From positions 1 to 12,476 of the forward strand of contig JBHJHK010000261.1 of NCBI GenBank assembly GCA_050330975.1: a DNA stretch of 12,476 nt. The letters run 5' to 3'. Position numbers and translations under genes: made by a program. The notes beneath the pieces are model-generated. The model saw nothing but the letters and a program-made list of their open reading frames with translations, did no database searches and had not been told where the DNA came from. This document shows, piece after piece, positions 5,892-12,404 of this stretch (its first letter is position 1; each line of letters starts with the position of its first letter). Origin of the DNA: JBHJHK01 sp050330975. GTDB lineage: Bacteria; Pseudomonadota; Gammaproteobacteria; Competibacterales; Competibacteraceae.

Positions 5892-7107
5892 GGGTCCTCG
5901 ACCGGGCGTCCACCATCGCCACTTTGCCCCTGGTGAGTCCCCACAGCGGTCGGCCCTTAGTCCCCGTGGGACCCAACCTGTTGGCCGCCGGGGACGAGCA
6001 CTGGCCGGTGGTGGATGGCATTCCCTTCCTGCGCCCCGACCGCGAGGCCCTGCGCCTCGCGGCGGTGGCGGCCGTGGCCCGGGGCGATACGGCCACCGCC
6101 CGCCGCCTGCTCCTCCAGGATCAAGACGACTGGGCGCCCCTGCCCCCCCCCTCCGATGCCGCCGTGGACGCCGTGGTGGACGCCGTGGCTCGGGGTGCCG
6201 TGGGGGCTCGCCAGGCCATGGTGGAACTCAACTTTGGACCGGTGGCCGACTACTTCGCCCACCGCTGGTCGACGCCGACTTTCCTGGCGGGGTTGGGTCT
6301 GCTGGCCCAGCATTGGCACCGTCCCTCGCTGGTGGTGGAGCTGGCCTGTGGCCTGGGGCAGTTGCTGCGGGAACCGGTGCGGCGCGGGGTGCCGGGGATC
6401 GGCATCGACCTGGTCTACGCCAAATTGTGGCTGGCCCGCCATTTTGTCTTCACCGACGCCGCAGCCCCCGTGCAACTGGTGTGCGGCGATGCCGGTATTC
6501 CCCCCTTGGGGGAGGGCGACGACGCCCTGGTGCTGTGCCACGACGCCCTGTATTTTTTCGCCGCCAAGGAGCGGGTGGCCACGGCTTGTCTGGGCATTGC
6601 CGGGCCTCGGGGGACGGTGCTGTTCGGCCATGCCCACAGCAGCGCGGTGGACCACGGCGGGGTGGGGGGCATCCCTGGACCCCGGCGGCCTACGCCGAGT
6701 TGCTGCCGGGGGCCGTCCTCTACGACGACGCCGAGCTGGCGGCGGCGCTGTTGGCCAACGCCGAAGCACTCCCCCGCTCACCGGCGGCCCTGGCCGCCGT
6801 CGAGGCGGTGGCCCTGGCTTGGCGGGGGCCCGAGGCGCCGGCGTGGGGGTACCTCGACCTGGGGCAGCCGCCGCCGACGGCGCCCCTCGTCCTCAATCCG
6901 CTGTTGGCCGGGGCGGCCCCGGGGGAGGGACCCCGCTGGCCCACGGCCCGGCTGGCGGCGGAGTACGCCGACACCCCCTACCTGCGGCTGGATCGCCCCC
7001 TGGAACCCGCCGCCCAGGCCCGGGCGGCCCCGGGCAGCGGCGACGACCCCGCCCTGCGGGACTGGGCCCGGCGCCGGGTCCTGTTGGATTGTCCCCGTGG
7101 CTGGTGA
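5888..7107 (+). pseudogene. Class I SAM-dependent methyltransferase, frameshifted in this sequence
   Basis: The start ATG 5888 overlaps the previous stop (ATGA), indicating translational coupling. The N-terminus (residues 13-50) looks like a small Trm112-like module with GDEHWPVVDGIPFLRP. A Rossmann methyltransferase core follows: LVVELACGLGQLL (148-160, motif I), GIGIDLVYAKL and LVCGDAGIPPL, then DALVLCHDALYFF. The frame breaks at about residue 259, at a run of six G (6664-6669). Continuation HPWTPAAYAELLPGAVLYDD... lies in the -1 frame and runs to TGA 7105-7107. Restoring one base gives 406 codons. In the original frame the same DNA reads as Pro/Arg/Ser-rich nonsense until the next gene. 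The zero-frame context G GGG GGC also fits a -1 slippery heptamer. An assembly indel is the simplest explanation; a true mutation or programmed slippage remains possible. The substrate is unknown, presumably an operon intermediate. Confidence 0.75.
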
Positions 7108-8089
7108 CGTCCTGGGGTGGGGGATCTTGGGCTGCGGTTGGGTGGCCCGGGACTACGGGGCGCCGGCCATGGCCCAGGCCCCCAGCGCCCAGCTGGTGGC
7201 GGTGTGCGACCTGGATCCCGAGGCCATGGCCGCCGTGGCCGCCGCCGGCGCCGCCGCGGCCTGCCGGCGCCACGGCGACTGGCGGGCCCTGCTGGCCAAC
7301 GCCGCCGTGGAGGCGGTCTACGTGGCCACCCCCAACCACCTCCACGCCGAGCAGGTCATGGCCTGTGCCGCGGCGGGCAAGCACGTGTTGTGCGAAAAGC
7401 CCATGGCCATCGCCGCCGGCGACGCCGCGGCCATGGTGGTCGCTTGCGATGCGGCCGGCGTGGTCTACGCCACGGCCTTCGACCAGCGCTTCCACCCGGC
7501 CCACCAGCGCCTCAAAGCTTTGGTGGCCGAGGGGCAGCTGGGGACGGTGACCCAGGCGCGGATTCGCTACGCCTGCTGGCTGCCGCCCCACTGGGCCCCC
7601 GACAACTGGCGCATCGACCGGGCCCGGGCCGGGGGCGGGGCGATGATCGACCTGGCCCCCCACGGCTTGGATCTCCTCGAAATGATCCTGGGGGAGCCCT
7701 GGCAGGGGGTGTCGGCCCTCACCCAGCGGGCGGTCCACGCCTACGCCGTGGACGACGGCGCCATCCTCAGCGGCGCCTTTCCAGGGGGGGCTTTGGGGGT
7801 GATCCAGGTGGGTTACAACTGCCCCGATCCCCTGCCCCGGCGGGTGTTGGAGGTGGTGGGCACCCGGGCCATGGCCGTGGCCACCAACACCATGGGTCAG
7901 ACCCCCGGCGGGGAACTCGCCCTCCTGGACGCCGCTACGGGCGCGGCCCAGGACGTGGCCTTTCCCCGGGAGGCATCGCCCTTTGTGGGCCAGATCCAGG
8001 CCTTTAGCGCCGCGGTGTTGGGGGGGGTGCCCTTTCCCTTTGCGGGCGCCGACGACGTGCGGCGCCTGCAGTTGCTCCTAGGGGCGTAG
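7097..8089 (+). CDS. Gfo/Idh/MocA-family NAD(P)-dependent oxidoreductase
   Basis: This family oxidises or reduces sugars and cyclitols, inositol dehydrogenases among them, using NAD(P). GTG 7097 is the only sensible start: it puts the Rossmann motif GWGILGCG at residues 7-14 and overlaps the methyltransferase end by 11 bases. VYVATPNHLHAEQV (74-87) and the family signature CEKPMA (99-104, K101 catalytic) follow. The C-terminal GGGAMIDLAPHGLDLL (179-194) carries the conserved D185 and H189 region that positions substrate. At 330 aa the length is normal and the protein looks complete. Its open frame is continuous with the 5' part of the methyltransferase because of the upstream frameshift, so automatic callers may report a false fused protein from 5888. 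Next to Ino1 and a sugar isomerase it probably works on an inositol- or hexose-derived intermediate, for example making an inosose or keto-sugar; the substrate is inferred. Confidence 0.88.
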   Translation: MAGDVLGWGILGCGWVARDYGAPAMAQAPSAQLVAVCDLDPEAMAAVAAAGAAAACRRHGDWRALLANAAVEAVYVATPNHLHAEQVMACAAAGKHVLCEKPMAIAAGDAAAMVVACDAAGVVYATAFDQRFHPAHQRLKALVAEGQLGTVTQARIRYACWLPPHWAPDNWRIDRARAGGGAMIDLAPHGLDLLEMILGEPWQGVSALTQRAVHAYAVDDGAILSGAFPGGALGVIQVGYNCPDPLPRRVLEVVGTRAMAVATNTMGQTPGGELALLDAATGAAQDVAFPREASPFVGQIQAFSAAVLGGVPFPFAGADDVRRLQLLLGA

Positions 8090-8103
8090 CGGAGGATTTG
8101 CCC

Positions 8104-8961
8104 ATGCGCTTGGCCTATAACACCAACGGCACCGCCCATCACCGCTTGGACGACGCCTTGGTCCTCATCGCCGACAGCGGCTACCAGGGGGTGGCCCTGA
8201 CCCTGGACCACCACCACCTCGACCCCTTTGCCCCGGACTTTCGCCGCCGGGCCGAGGCCCTGGCCCGGCGGTTGGAACAGCTGCGCCTGGGCTTGGTGGT
8301 GGAGACCGGGGCGCGGTTTTTGCTAGACCCCCGCCACAAACACGAGCCCACCCTGATCAGCCCCCACCCCGCGGGGCGGGGGCGGCGGGTGGATTTACTC
8401 TGCCGAGCCGTCGATGTGGCGGCCGTGGCCGCCGGCGAAGCGGTGTCGTTTTGGGCCGGGGTACCGCGTCCTGGGGTCGACCGAAACACCGCCTGGGACT
8501 GGCTGGTGGCCGGGGTGGCGGCGGTGGCCGACTACGCCCGCAGTTGCGGGGTGGTGGTCGCCTTTGAACCGGAGCCGGGGATGTTGGTGGAGACCGTGGA
8601 GGATTTCTACGACCTCAAACAGCGCCTGGCCCAGGTGACCGACGCCCCCTTGACCCTGGCCCTGGACACCGGCCACTGTCTGGTGACCCAAGATCGTGAC
8701 CCCGCCGAGGCGGTGGTGGCCTGCGCCGGCGACTTGGGCACCGTGTCATTGGAGGACATGGCCCGGGGCGTCCACGTCCACTTGCCCTTTGGCGAAGGGG
8801 ATATGGATGTGGCGGCGGTGCTGGCTGCCCTGGAACATATCGCCTTTTCCAAACTCGTCTGTGTGGAGTTGTCCCGGGATTCCCATCGGGCCCACACCAT
8901 GGTCCCCGAGGCCAAGGCGTGGCTCGACGCCCGCCTGGCGGCACTCACCCACAAGGGGTAG
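8104..8961 (+). CDS. Sugar phosphate isomerase/epimerase (xylose-isomerase-like TIM barrel)
   Basis: ATG 8104 is preferred over the in-frame TTG 8098 because GGAGG at 8091-8095 sits 8 bases from it. At 285 aa this is the typical size of single-domain IolE/IolI-type TIM barrels, which isomerise, epimerise or dehydrate sugars and inososes at a divalent metal. Candidate metal ligands are in FEPEPG (E155 or E157), LALDTGHC (D188, H191), GVHVHLPFGEGDMD (H224/H226) and VELSRDS (E255), the usual Glu-Asp-His-Glu pattern. The N-terminus MRLAYNTNG and the block VVETGARFLLDPRHKHEPT (66-84) are distinctive and suggest a specific subfamily rather than generic AP endonuclease 2. It begins 14 bases after the oxidoreductase and ends 2 bases before the glycosyltransferase start. 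With the Gfo/Idh enzyme it could interconvert a keto-cyclitol or keto-sugar; which substrate is not shown. Confidence 0.85.
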   Translation: MRLAYNTNGTAHHRLDDALVLIADSGYQGVALTLDHHHLDPFAPDFRRRAEALARRLEQLRLGLVVETGARFLLDPRHKHEPTLISPHPAGRGRRVDLLCRAVDVAAVAAGEAVSFWAGVPRPGVDRNTAWDWLVAGVAAVADYARSCGVVVAFEPEPGMLVETVEDFYDLKQRLAQVTDAPLTLALDTGHCLVTQDRDPAEAVVACAGDLGTVSLEDMARGVHVHLPFGEGDMDVAAVLAALEHIAFSKLVCVELSRDSHRAHTMVPEAKAWLDARLAALTHKG

Positions 8962-8963
8962 CG

Positions 8964-10238
8964 ATGCGCATCTGTTTTATCTCCAGGCGCTACTTTCCGG
9001 CCATCTCCGGGATGAGCGTCTACGCCCAGAATTTGTTGGGGGAATTGGTGGACGCTGGCCACCGGGTGACCATGATCTCCCAGTACCGCAATGACTGCGC
9101 CGGTGCCGGCATCTACGGCGGCGGGCCGCCGCCACCGGTGGCGGGGGTGGAGGTCATCGGCCTCGAGTCCCTCGGGGAACAACGGGTGGGGTTTGGGGAG
9201 CCGGCGGATTTTGAGGCCGACCTCCAGGCCATGGTGGCCGCTGCCCTCGAGGCCCACCGCCGCCAGCCCTTTGACATCGTCCACGCCCAGTACGGCTACC
9301 CCAACGGCTTGGCCGCGTTGGAGGTCAGCCGGCAGTTGGGAATCCCCAACGTGGTGTCCATCCAAGGGGGGGATGGCCATTGGGTGGGTACCTGCTGTCA
9401 GACCCACAAGGCCGCCATGTTGGCAGTGCTCAACCACGCCGGGGCGTTGCTCATCGGTAGCCGTTCCTTTGCCGAAGAGGTCCACGGCCACCACGGCGTC
9501 GCCGTAGAGCGCTTTACCATCGTCCCTGGGGCCACGGCTACCAAGCGGTTTTATCCCCTGGAAGACCGTCCCCTGGGGGCGGCGCAATCGGTGCCCGTGT
9601 TGCTCTACCACGGCCGGGTGGACTGGCGCAAAGGGGTGGGGGAATTGCTGGGGGCCATGGCGCTGCTGCGGGATCGGGGGCGGGCGGTGAAATTACTGGT
9701 GTCGGGCATCGGACCCGATGTGGACGGCGCCGTGGCGTTGACGGCGGAGTTGGCCCTGGGGGATCGCGTCGAATTCACCGGCTACGCCGACTACGCCAAG
9801 GCTCCCGACGTGTACCGTCGGGGGGATATCTTCGTCTCTCCCACCTACTCTGAGGGCTTTTCCAACACCATTTTAGAGGCCATGGCCTCGGGGTTGCCGG
9901 TGGTCTCCACCGACACCGTGGGGGTGGTGGATTGTCTGCGCCAGGGGGAAAACGGCTTGTTGGTGGCGGTCCGGGATGTCGAGGGCCTGGCGGCGGCCGT
10001 GGAGCATTTATTGGACGACGGCGAGTTGCGCCAGCGCCTGGCGGCCGCCGCCCTAGACGAGGTGGAGACCCGCTATTCCTGGCGGGCGGTGGGAGCGCTG
10101 ATCCAAGACATCTATGGGCAGTTGGCGGGCACGACCCCCGACAACCGCTGGTGGCAGGTCTACGGGGACCTGGCCAATATGAGCCGGGAGGACGCCGATC
10201 TCAGCTGCCGTTTCCGCCGCGATCCCCACCTGTTGTGA
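8964..10238 (+). CDS. GT4-family (GT-B fold) glycosyltransferase, MshA/BshA-like
   Basis: ATG 8964 has AAGGGG at 8953-8958 running into the previous stop, 5 bases away. The 424-aa protein shows the two-domain GT-B layout. The acceptor domain has MRICFISRRYFPAISGMSVY (1-20, the glycine-containing loop), followed by AGHRVTMIS and IVHAQYGYPNG. The donor domain has VLLYHGRVDWRKGV (212-225), DIFVSPTYSEGFSNTILEAM (288-307) with the E297-x7-E305 pair that binds the nucleotide-sugar, and GLPVVSTDTVGV. There is no membrane segment, so it is cytoplasmic or peripheral. In MshA and BshA, GT4 enzymes move GlcNAc from UDP-GlcNAc to inositol 3-phosphate or malate, and a PIG-L enzyme then deacetylates the product. 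The gene order here (Ino1 in the operon, PIG-L directly after) matches that logic, but general GT4 motifs do not fix donor or acceptor. The stop overlaps the next GTG by 4 bases. Confidence 0.9.
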   Translation: MRICFISRRYFPAISGMSVYAQNLLGELVDAGHRVTMISQYRNDCAGAGIYGGGPPPPVAGVEVIGLESLGEQRVGFGEPADFEADLQAMVAAALEAHRRQPFDIVHAQYGYPNGLAALEVSRQLGIPNVVSIQGGDGHWVGTCCQTHKAAMLAVLNHAGALLIGSRSFAEEVHGHHGVAVERFTIVPGATATKRFYPLEDRPLGAAQSVPVLLYHGRVDWRKGVGELLGAMALLRDRGRAVKLLVSGIGPDVDGAVALTAELALGDRVEFTGYADYAKAPDVYRRGDIFVSPTYSEGFSNTILEAMASGLPVVSTDTVGVVDCLRQGENGLLVAVRDVEGLAAAVEHLLDDGELRQRLAAAALDEVETRYSWRAVGALIQDIYGQLAGTTPDNRWWQVYGDLANMSREDADLSCRFRRDPHLL

Positions 10239-11053
10239 CCCAAAGCCCCATGGCAAGGGTTTGTTTGGCCCTCTCCCCCCACCTGGACGACGCGGCATTT
10301 TCCTGTGGTGGGTTGCTCAACCGCCTGGTGGGGGAGGGCTGGCGGGTGGTGATGGCCACAGTATTCACCGCCTCAGTTCGAGGGCCCCGGGGTTTCGCCC
10401 TGCGCTGTCAAACCGATAAGGGCATCCCGGCAGGGGTGGACTACATGGCGTTGCGGCGCCGAGAAGACGCCGCCTGTGGTCGGGCCTTGGGGGTGGAGGT
10501 GCGCTGGTTGGGGTTACCCGAGGCGCCCCACCGAGGCTACGATTGTCCCGAGGCGTTGTTTGCCGGCTCAAGGCCCGATGATGAGATCTGGCGGGGGGTG
10601 GTCGAGGCGATTGATCCTCTACTGGCCGAGCTCCAACCGGCGTTACTCCTGGCCCCCCAGGGGTTGGGGCATCACGTGGATCACCTCCAGCTGGTGCACG
10701 GCCTAGTCAATTCAGCGCCGGCGTCGACGGTGCCCACGGCCTGGTACCGAGACACCCCCTACGCCCTGCGCAACCCCGCCGCCGAACCGGCGCCTACCCT
10801 GCCCAGGGGGCTGGTGGAAGGCGGGGTGGCCCTCGGCGAGGCCCAGCTGGCGGCCAAGCTGGCGGGGTGTGGCTGCTATGCTAGTCAATTGGGGTTTCAG
10901 TTTGGTGGGGTTGACGCCATGGCCGAGCAGCTGCGGGCTTTTGCCCGCCGGGAAGGCCAGCGCTGTGGTGCTGTGGGGAGTGGGGCCGAGGTCTTGGTTT
11001 ACGCCGAGGGCTCGGAGGTACTCTCCGCCGCCTTTGGGTCACCGTGGGTGTAG
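10235..11053 (+). CDS. PIG-L (LmbE) family deacetylase, MshB/BshB-like
   Basis: These zinc enzymes remove the N-acetyl group from GlcNAc glycosides, as MshB does in mycothiol, BshB in bacillithiol and PIG-L in GPI synthesis. The first zinc motif is SPHLDDAAFSCGG (H16, D18, D19; the family AHPDDE box with Leu for Pro). The second is GLGHHVDHLQLVHG (H147, D149, H150). RRREDAACGRALGVE (74-88) is the usual helix after the first half of the fold, and LPEAPHRGYD follows. Two starts are possible: GTG 10235, which gives a GTGA overlap with the glycosyltransferase stop, and ATG 10250, which begins MARVCLALSPHLDD. Neither has a good ribosome binding site, so coupling favours 10235. It is the last gene of the operon. 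Pairing with a GT4 enzyme supports deacetylation of a GlcNAc-glycoside; the exact aglycone is unproven. Confidence 0.88.
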   Translation: MTQSPMARVCLALSPHLDDAAFSCGGLLNRLVGEGWRVVMATVFTASVRGPRGFALRCQTDKGIPAGVDYMALRRREDAACGRALGVEVRWLGLPEAPHRGYDCPEALFAGSRPDDEIWRGVVEAIDPLLAELQPALLLAPQGLGHHVDHLQLVHGLVNSAPASTVPTAWYRDTPYALRNPAAEPAPTLPRGLVEGGVALGEAQLAAKLAGCGCYASQLGFQFGGVDAMAEQLRAFARREGQRCGAVGSGAEVLVYAEGSEVLSAAFGSPWV

Positions 11054-11281
11054 CCACCAGTTCCATATCGGCCAAACCTCTAGGCGAGGCGCCGTTCCTC
11101 AAAACTTTTCACAACTATAGGCCTGCGGGGCAGTGTCGATAAAACGACCCTAGCCTACCGAGAGCTCACAAATTATGGCGTCATCCAGCCCCAGGAGGCA
11201 TAGAATTCTGTACACAGTATTGCTGTTTGGAAGCAAAGATTATTCCATCGCCAATGCCACCAAACGGTAGTGATCATCCCC
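11054..11281 (+). other. Less GC-rich spacer between the operon and the Msr pair
   Basis: These 228 bases separate the seven-gene operon from the methionine sulfoxide reductase genes and are clearly poorer in GC than both. A small hairpin GTCG-ataaaa-CGAC lies at about 11134-11147. TAGAAT at 11201-11206 matches a -10 in 5 of 6 bases but lacks a good -35. CTGTACACAG at 11208-11217 is an imperfect palindrome, and ACAG-tattg-CTGT follows at 11214-11226. A 31-codon frame is listed separately. I see no strong intrinsic terminator after the deacetylase gene. Confidence 0.4.
11175..11270 (+). CDS. Very small ORF (31 aa), doubtful
   Basis: ATG 11175 opens a 31-codon frame (MASSSPRRHRILYTVLLFG...) ending at TAG 11268-11270. 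It is basic at the N-terminus with a short hydrophobic patch ILYTVLLF. There is no ribosome binding site. Its stop shares its last base with a GTG at 11270 that is in frame with the downstream fRMsr gene, which would allow coupling if that GTG were used. Evidence is weak; it may be chance. Confidence 0.12.
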   Translation: MASSSPRRHRILYTVLLFGSKDYSIANATKR

Positions 11282-11917
11282 ATGGCAGAAACTAAAGACG
11301 CTCTCTTCACAACCTGGCTGGGCCTGTGGCTGGCCCAGCGGGATCTCGAGGCGACGCGCCTGGCGGAGTACCGCGCCTTGGCGACCGCCATCGCTCCCCT
11401 GGTGGATTCGGTGCCGGGCCCCTGGGCCCAGTTACCGGGGTTGATCCACCGAATGTTGGGGCCCCGGGGTTACGCCTGGAACGGCATCTACGCCCGGGAT
11501 GGCGAAGACCTGCGTTTGGTGGCCGCCGAGGGACCCCCAGTGTGCGCCAGCCTCCACCGGGTGGACGAGGGGGGGGAGGGCAGTGACCAACGCCACCTCC
11601 CCGGGCGCTCGGGTATGTGCTTTGACGCCATGATCATGAACCAGACCCTAGTGGCCTCTGACGTCAAGGCTTGGCCAGGCTACGTCTCCTGCGACGGGGA
11701 GAGCGGCTTGGCAACGGTGGCGGGTATGGTCTGTCCCATCCGCAACGACCAGGGCACCCCCATCGCCGTGTGGGACCTGGATGCCGTCGCGCCCTTGGCC
11801 CCCGAGGATGGACCGTGGTTCGACGCCCTATTTGCCACCTTGTCGGCACTCCTCCAGCCCGCCTCCCTCTTGTCTGTGTCCCCGTGGTCCCCATCTGCAT
11901 CTACTGAATCGAGGTAA
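11282..11917 (+). CDS. GAF-domain free methionine-(R)-sulfoxide reductase-like protein
   Basis: The family (E. coli MsrC/YebR) reduces free methionine-R-sulfoxide to methionine in the cytoplasm with thioredoxin-type electron donors. With ATG 11282 the protein is 211 aa, longer than the roughly 165-aa norm because of a 60-residue N-terminal helical extension. The GAF core begins near YAWNGIYARDGEDLRLV (64-80). All three redox cysteines seem present: PPVCASL (C88), SGMCFDA (C113) and WPGYVSCDGES (C137). The C113-C137 spacing of 24 equals that of the E. coli enzyme as I recall it (C94-C118), but C88-C113 is 25 rather than 10, so an acidic Gly-rich insert of about 15 residues separates the first two. 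VWDLDA (163-168) matches the family's GVLDID block. GTG 11270 is an alternative start; neither start has a clear ribosome binding site. The msrB start follows 25 bases after its stop. I am fairly sure of the family, less of activity. Confidence 0.75.
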   Translation: MAETKDALFTTWLGLWLAQRDLEATRLAEYRALATAIAPLVDSVPGPWAQLPGLIHRMLGPRGYAWNGIYARDGEDLRLVAAEGPPVCASLHRVDEGGEGSDQRHLPGRSGMCFDAMIMNQTLVASDVKAWPGYVSCDGESGLATVAGMVCPIRNDQGTPIAVWDLDAVAPLAPEDGPWFDALFATLSALLQPASLLSVSPWSPSASTESR

Positions 11918-11942
11918 ACCCATTGCCCCTGGAGTCCAACCC

Positions 11943-12404
11943 ATGAACGATGCCCGCTACCGCAAAGACCCCGCCACCCTGGAGAAGCTCACCCCCCTCC
12001 AGTACCAAGTCACCCAGCAAGACGGCACCGAGCGTCCGTTTCAAAACGAGTACTGGGACCACAAGGCCCCGGGCCTCTACGTCGACGTGGTGAGTGGCGA
12101 GCCACTGTTCGCCTCGGTGGATAAATACGACTCCCACAGCGGCTGGCCGAGTTTTACCAAACCCGTGGCGTCCGATATGGTGGTGGAGCGCACCGACCAA
12201 AGCCACGGCATGGTGCGCACCGAAGTGCGCTCCAAACACGGCGATTCTCACCTGGGTCACGTGTTCCCCGACGGCCCGGGCCCCGCTGGCCTTCGCTATT
12301 GCATCAACTCGGCGGCACTGCGCTTTATCCCCGTCGACCAGTTGGAAGCCGAGGGCTACGGCGAGTATCGCGAGCTGTTTGAGCCCCAGGGTCAGGGCAA
12401 ATAG
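11943..12404 (+). CDS. msrB: Peptide-methionine (R)-S-oxide reductase MsrB, single-cysteine type
   Basis: MsrB repairs methionine-R-sulfoxide in proteins. ATG 11943 has GGAG at 11931-11934, 8 bases upstream; the frame is open further 5' but that part overlaps the previous gene and is not MsrB-like. The 153-aa protein covers the whole domain: LTPLQYQVTQQDGTE (16-30), EYWDHKAPGLYVD, KYDSHSGWPSFTKP (61-74), GDSHLGHVFPDGPGP (100-114) and the catalytic RYCINSAALRF with C120. It is the only cysteine. The two zinc CxxC pairs are absent (YVDVVSG replaces the first), and the position that is Cys in YDSGCGWPSF-type enzymes, the usual resolving cysteine, is Ser here. Such one-Cys MsrBs need an external thiol or reductant to resolve the sulfenic acid. 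There is no signal peptide, so it is cytoplasmic. It is probably co-transcribed with the fRMsr gene, so the pair handles free and protein-bound R-sulfoxide. Confidence 0.95.
   Translation: MNDARYRKDPATLEKLTPLQYQVTQQDGTERPFQNEYWDHKAPGLYVDVVSGEPLFASVDKYDSHSGWPSFTKPVASDMVVERTDQSHGMVRTEVRSKHGDSHLGHVFPDGPGPAGLRYCINSAALRFIPVDQLEAEGYGEYRELFEPQGQGK

Noticed and set aside
6893..7738. 281-aa open frame on the minus strand
   Set aside because: Antisense to the methyltransferase end and the oxidoreductase gene, Gly/Pro/His-rich and motif-free, typical of high-GC shadows.
8607..9611. 334-aa open frame on the minus strand
   Set aside because: It is the antisense shadow of the isomerase and GT4 genes in GC-rich DNA; those have motifs, ribosome binding sites and normal lengths, and this frame has none.
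3738..11053. An ebo-type cluster (EboA-F), which also carries a sugar isomerase-like gene
   Set aside because: No TatD hydrolase, UbiA prenyltransferase, dehydroquinate-synthase-like or phosphodiesterase gene is present; Ino1, GT4 and PIG-L point elsewhere.
11207..11226. LexA-like box around CTGTACACAG and ACAGTATTGCTGT
   Set aside because: The CTG/CAG spacing does not fit the CTGT-N8-ACAG SOS consensus; kept only as unexplained palindromes.
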